8,153 nt of DNA, taken from positions 1-8,153 of the forward strand of contig JAQTPO010000088.1 in NCBI GenBank assembly GCA_028712845.1, in the 5' to 3' direction. The translations under genes were made by a program, and so were the position numbers. Of the stretch, positions 6,158-8,153 are shown in pieces. The notes under the pieces are model-generated. The model ran no database searches, was not told the DNA's origin, and saw nothing but the letters and a program-made list of their open reading frames with translations. The stretch's first letter is position 1. The number at the start of each line of letters is the position of its first letter. The stretch comes from Dehalococcoidales bacterium. GTDB taxonomy: Bacteria; Chloroflexota; Dehalococcoidia; Dehalococcoidales; Fen-1064.

Positions 6158-6979
6158 TTATTCCACTCCTTTCCCTATTTCCAGTGTGAGCCGAATCGCC
6201 TCCTCTAAAGTCATGTCTGCTCTCAGACGCGAAGAAACCCTACTTACCATCTCTCTGGCTTCGGCAGGCTGATAGGCCAGGCCATGTAAGGCGCTTGCCA
6301 GGTTGTCAGTGGTAACCATCTCTTTGTTGGCCGGCACGGGCTGGCTGGAGTCCTGAAAGGCAAGACCGATAAGGCTGCCAGCTACCAGTGGCGCCACACA
6401 TCTACCCTGGGTTCCGAACTGACACAGCCACGATACCACCGACTGATATTTGAATATTTTTGAAAGTTCATTCACGAAATCATTGGGAAGCCGTACTGGC
6501 TTGGCTCCGGGCACCTCCCAGGTAGTATAGCTGGCGTCTCTGGCTACCATAGCGAACCTCCCCAGGTCATTTTCGAGAAGAGCGTGCAAGAAGACCATAG
6601 GGATGCTGACCATCTCGGGTTTACCGACAGGTCCGGCCACCGTTATCAAACGGGAGTCATCCACCGTTCTCACCACTGCCGCGGCAACAAGATAAACACT
6701 AACCTCGATTAGCAGCTGGTGAATATCCTTGCCCTGGAATTGTAGCTTCGGCACCGGAACAAACCACCGTTCTGCTCTCCATGACGCCTTGTTTCCATAC
6801 CTGCCTCTAACAGAGGTCCCGACGAGTTTATCAATTTCAGTGCTGGTCTTGGCATTTTCCGCGACCGAGGCAAACACATCGACTACGTCAGGACTCATGA
6901 GCCCTATTCCCGCTTCCTGTAAGGCCAGTGAAACAGCTTCCTTCTGATTGCTGGCTCTACTGCCTGTAAGGATCTTCAT
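6158..6979 (-). CDS. Protein with RuvA domain-III-like C-terminus, replication/recombination accessory
   Basis: A 273-residue soluble protein. Its C-terminus (about 222-270) strongly resembles RuvA domain III, the flexible module that binds RuvB. The segment NLASALHGLAYQPAEAREMVSR aligns by eye with the E. coli RuvA region around ALVALGYKPQEASRMVSK, and both are followed by a helix with an acidic/Ile-Arg motif (LEEAIRLTLE here). The first 220 residues do not look like RuvA: no OB fold or helix-hairpin-helix pair is evident. Instead there is a helical N-terminus, a hydrophobic stretch LLIEVSVYLVAAAVV (89-103) and mixed alpha/beta sequence with two cysteines at 186 and 194. So it is not the housekeeping Holliday-junction protein. 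ATG 6979 has GGGAGG about 6 nt upstream. It follows the replication ATPase gene after a 168-bp spacer with repeats and a hairpin, and is coupled to the coiled-coil gene. Recruiting a AAA+ motor is an inference. Confidence 0.8.
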   Translation of the reverse strand: MKILTGSRASNQKEAVSLALQEAGIGLMSPDVVDVFASVAENAKTSTEIDKLVGTSVRGRYGNKASWRAERWFVPVPKLQFQGKDIHQLLIEVSVYLVAAAVVRTVDDSRLITVAGPVGKPEMVSIPMVFLHALLENDLGRFAMVARDASYTTWEVPGAKPVRLPNDFVNELSKIFKYQSVVSWLCQFGTQGRCVAPLVAGSLIGLAFQDSSQPVPANKEMVTTDNLASALHGLAYQPAEAREMVSRVSSRLRADMTLEEAIRLTLEIGKGVE

Positions 6980-7009
6980 CTTGACCTCCCTTTTTCATCT
7001 ATTCCACTA

Positions 7010-7037
7010 ATGCTATCTATACTATGCTATCTATACT
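7010..7037 (-). repeat. Tandem duplication of a 14-bp unit in the leader of the RuvA-III-like gene
   Basis: ATGCTATCTATACT occurs twice back to back (7010-7023 and 7024-7037, plus-strand reading). On the minus strand the unit contains TATAGAT and sits 31-58 nt before the start codon at 6979. It could be a pair of protein-binding sites (iteron-like) or duplicated -10-like elements; only the repeat itself is certain. Confidence 0.75.
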
Positions 7038-7077
7038 ACCTATGAGCCTGCCGGTTGGTTTGCTCCTTTGCAGCAGG

Positions 7078-7090
7078 GGCTGATTCAGCC
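7078..7090. repeat. Short palindrome with single-base centre
   Basis: GGCTGATTCAGCC has two perfect 6-bp arms around a central T. It lies between the replication ATPase gene and the RuvA-III-like gene, 12 bp from the GC-rich hairpin. It may be an operator for a dimeric regulator or part of a compound RNA structure. Confidence 0.5.
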
Positions 7091-7102
7091 TATTCCAGGG
7101 TA

Positions 7103-7125
7103 GGGGAGAGGGTGACCCCCTCCCC
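7103..7125 (-). other. GC-rich 10-bp RNA hairpin between coding regions
   Basis: Two 10-nt arms (7103-7112 and 7116-7125) flank a 3-nt loop. In the minus-strand transcript, the coding direction here, all ten positions pair, with one G-U wobble (7119 with 7109). In the plus strand the same position is an A-C mismatch. This suggests that the structure works in minus-strand RNA. No U-run follows, so a standard intrinsic terminator is unlikely; an RNA-stabilising, processing or attenuating hairpin fits better. It begins 23 nt after the stop of the upstream gene. Confidence 0.55.
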
Positions 7126-7147
7126 GAATAAACCCGCCTTGAAAATA

Positions 7148-8153
7148 CTACCCGGGCGCCTCCGGATGACAATGCCCGCATATCCATCCTCCGTCTTTTC
7201 GCCACCAGGCAATGGCACCACAGGCAGCGCAGGGCTCTGTCGGTTTATTACCGTTATTTCCATACCGTGTAAAATAATGTGTGGCATCTGTGGCAACCGT
7301 GACATGACCATCAACTTCGAGGGGTTCTGTCACAGATGTCACGGATGCCACGCTTCCAGGAACACGGTGAAATTTATGTGATTTTAAAACATCGGGTATC
7401 ACCTCGGTCATCTCCCCATTCTCGGAGTAATAGTATCGTGAGGTGACCTCCGCCCATGTTTGGAAGTCAGGGATACAGTAAGCCCTGACTGGCTTTTGAG
7501 ATCGCTGCCCGTCTCTCTTAAAGTCGACCCGGCGCCATTCGACCTCAAAACCGACGCCGGCCAGCGTCTGGGTCACCATCTTGGCCGAGCTTTTCATCAG
7601 CTGGGAGACCATGGTCGGCGTCACTACCTGCACCTGACCGGCGTCATCGCAGTAGCCGGCGAATTCCTCACCCAGATCGGCATGGCCGGAAGCGATTGAA
7701 TAGACCAGGTTCACCAGGGAGCCTTCCCAGGACATGCTCCTGACTCTGCGTATCTCTAGCTGGCGTTTGAGGAGGTATTCCCGGAAGGTCCGCTCTCCAT
7801 CGGGCAGCAGCTGGCAGACGATCGACATCGGCATGACCAACTGCTTCAGCCTTGGCTCGATGTCCATATCGTCAAAGATGACCATCCGGCTGGCGTCAAC
7901 CTCGTTAAAATGATGTAAGGTGAACAGAGCCAGTTCGTTCCTGAGCTTCTGCATCCTGGTGTAGTAATCTTCAGGGAGAATGATAGGAATTTTAAGATTC
8001 GTGGTCTCGTGTGGCGAAATGGATAGAACCCTGGCTTCGGTCGCGTTGTCCTTAAACGGCTGCCGCATGGCAAGGATCTTGGGAGCAAAGGGGTCAAAAT
8101 ACTCCTGGACCCTGGGATTTTGCTTGTCGGACAGCACGTAATACTTGCCGCGC
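7148..8153 (-). CDS. Mobile-element replication ATPase (primase/helicase type), C-terminal part
   Basis: The frame stays open to the window edge, so the first candidate start (GTG at 8137) is probably internal; five further residues (RGKYY) are visible before it. Counting from that GTG, residues 13-40 (EYFDPFAPKILAMRQPFKD, then TEARVLSI) match the end of a P-loop ATPase core as found in phage, plasmid and integrative-element primase-helicase proteins. There this segment carries sensor 1 and a likely arginine finger (Arg36). The usual IPIILPEDYYTRMQKLRNEL continuation follows at 50-69. Residues about 172-200 look like a winged helix (TPTMVSQLMK...LAGVGFEV). The C-terminus has CAAC (303-306) and CGHC (320-323), a four-cysteine zinc ribbon typical of such proteins. 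The Walker motifs and any primase domain would lie outside the window. It heads the minus-strand module and presumably unwinds or primes DNA at the element's origin. Family type is fairly sure, exact subfamily not. Confidence 0.8.
   Translation of the reverse strand, partial: RGKYYVLSDKQNPRVQEYFDPFAPKILAMRQPFKDNATEARVLSISPHETTNLKIPIILPEDYYTRMQKLRNELALFTLHHFNEVDASRMVIFDDMDIEPRLKQLVMPMSIVCQLLPDGERTFREYLLKRQLEIRRVRSMSWEGSLVNLVYSIASGHADLGEEFAGYCDDAGQVQVVTPTMVSQLMKSSAKMVTQTLAGVGFEVEWRRVDFKRDGQRSQKPVRAYCIPDFQTWAEVTSRYYYSENGEMTEVIPDVLKSHKFHRVPGSVASVTSVTEPLEVDGHVTVATDATHYFTRYGNNGNKPTEPCAACGAIAWWRKDGGWICGHCHPEAPG

Noticed and set aside
7055..7381. Plus-strand open frame with several cysteines near its end
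   Set aside because: The Cys-rich look comes from the antisense of the ATPase C-terminal region and the GC-rich hairpin; no ribosome site or recognisable family.
1..8153. CRISPR array, tRNA, rRNA or insertion sequence
   Set aside because: No regularly spaced repeats, cloverleaf-like segment, transposase or integrase motif was seen on either strand.

Overview
The window looks bacterial. Genes are compact, nearly all start behind strong Shine-Dalgarno sites (AAGGAGGG, GGGAGG, GGAGG), and promoter-like sites resemble the sigma-70 consensus. The mixture of a DUF4386-type membrane protein, an orphan BtrH-type protein and a replication ATPase with a C-terminal zinc ribbon would fit Chloroflexota (Dehalococcoidia-like) or a similar environmental lineage. 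That taxonomic guess is an inference from remembered family style, not from a search.

Layout. (1) 3-503, plus strand: C-terminal part of a DUF4386-like membrane protein, cut by the window edge. (2) 620-1612, plus: a stand-alone BtrH_N/DUF4872 cysteine-transferase-like protein. (3) 4079-1718, minus: a three-gene cluster. It starts with a degenerate AAA-type ATPase with a C-terminal winged helix, followed 14 bp later by a small MscS-type mechanosensitive channel, then after 122 bp a two-helix membrane protein resembling DUF5654. (4) 4080-4517: a 438-bp gene-free stretch with candidate divergent promoters. (5) 4518-4757, plus: a small protein whose single membrane helix is half methionine. (6) 8153-4811, minus: four genes resembling the replication module of a mobile element. 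These are the C-terminal part of a primase/helicase-type ATPase (cut by the window edge), a protein ending in a RuvA domain-III-like module, a long coiled-coil protein with a C-terminal Cys/His cluster, and a small double zinc-ribbon protein.

How they may work together. In module 6 the last three genes are separated by 1-2 nt with ribosome sites inside the upstream gene, so they are almost certainly cotranslated. The RuvA-III-like tail suggests contact with a RuvB-like or other AAA+ motor, and three of the four proteins carry Cys-rich zinc-binding patterns. In module 3 the ATPase-like protein appears to have lost its nucleotide-binding residues, so it may act as a scaffold or regulator of the channel rather than a motor. 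No integrase, tRNA, rRNA, CRISPR array or insertion sequence was seen; the mobile-element label for module 6 rests on protein resemblance alone.

The most noteworthy observations are the pseudo-ATPase/MscS cluster, the RuvA-III/coiled-coil/zinc-ribbon operon with a Cys/His motif shared between two adjacent genes, the Met-rich membrane protein, and a GC-rich hairpin that pairs fully only in the minus-strand transcript.
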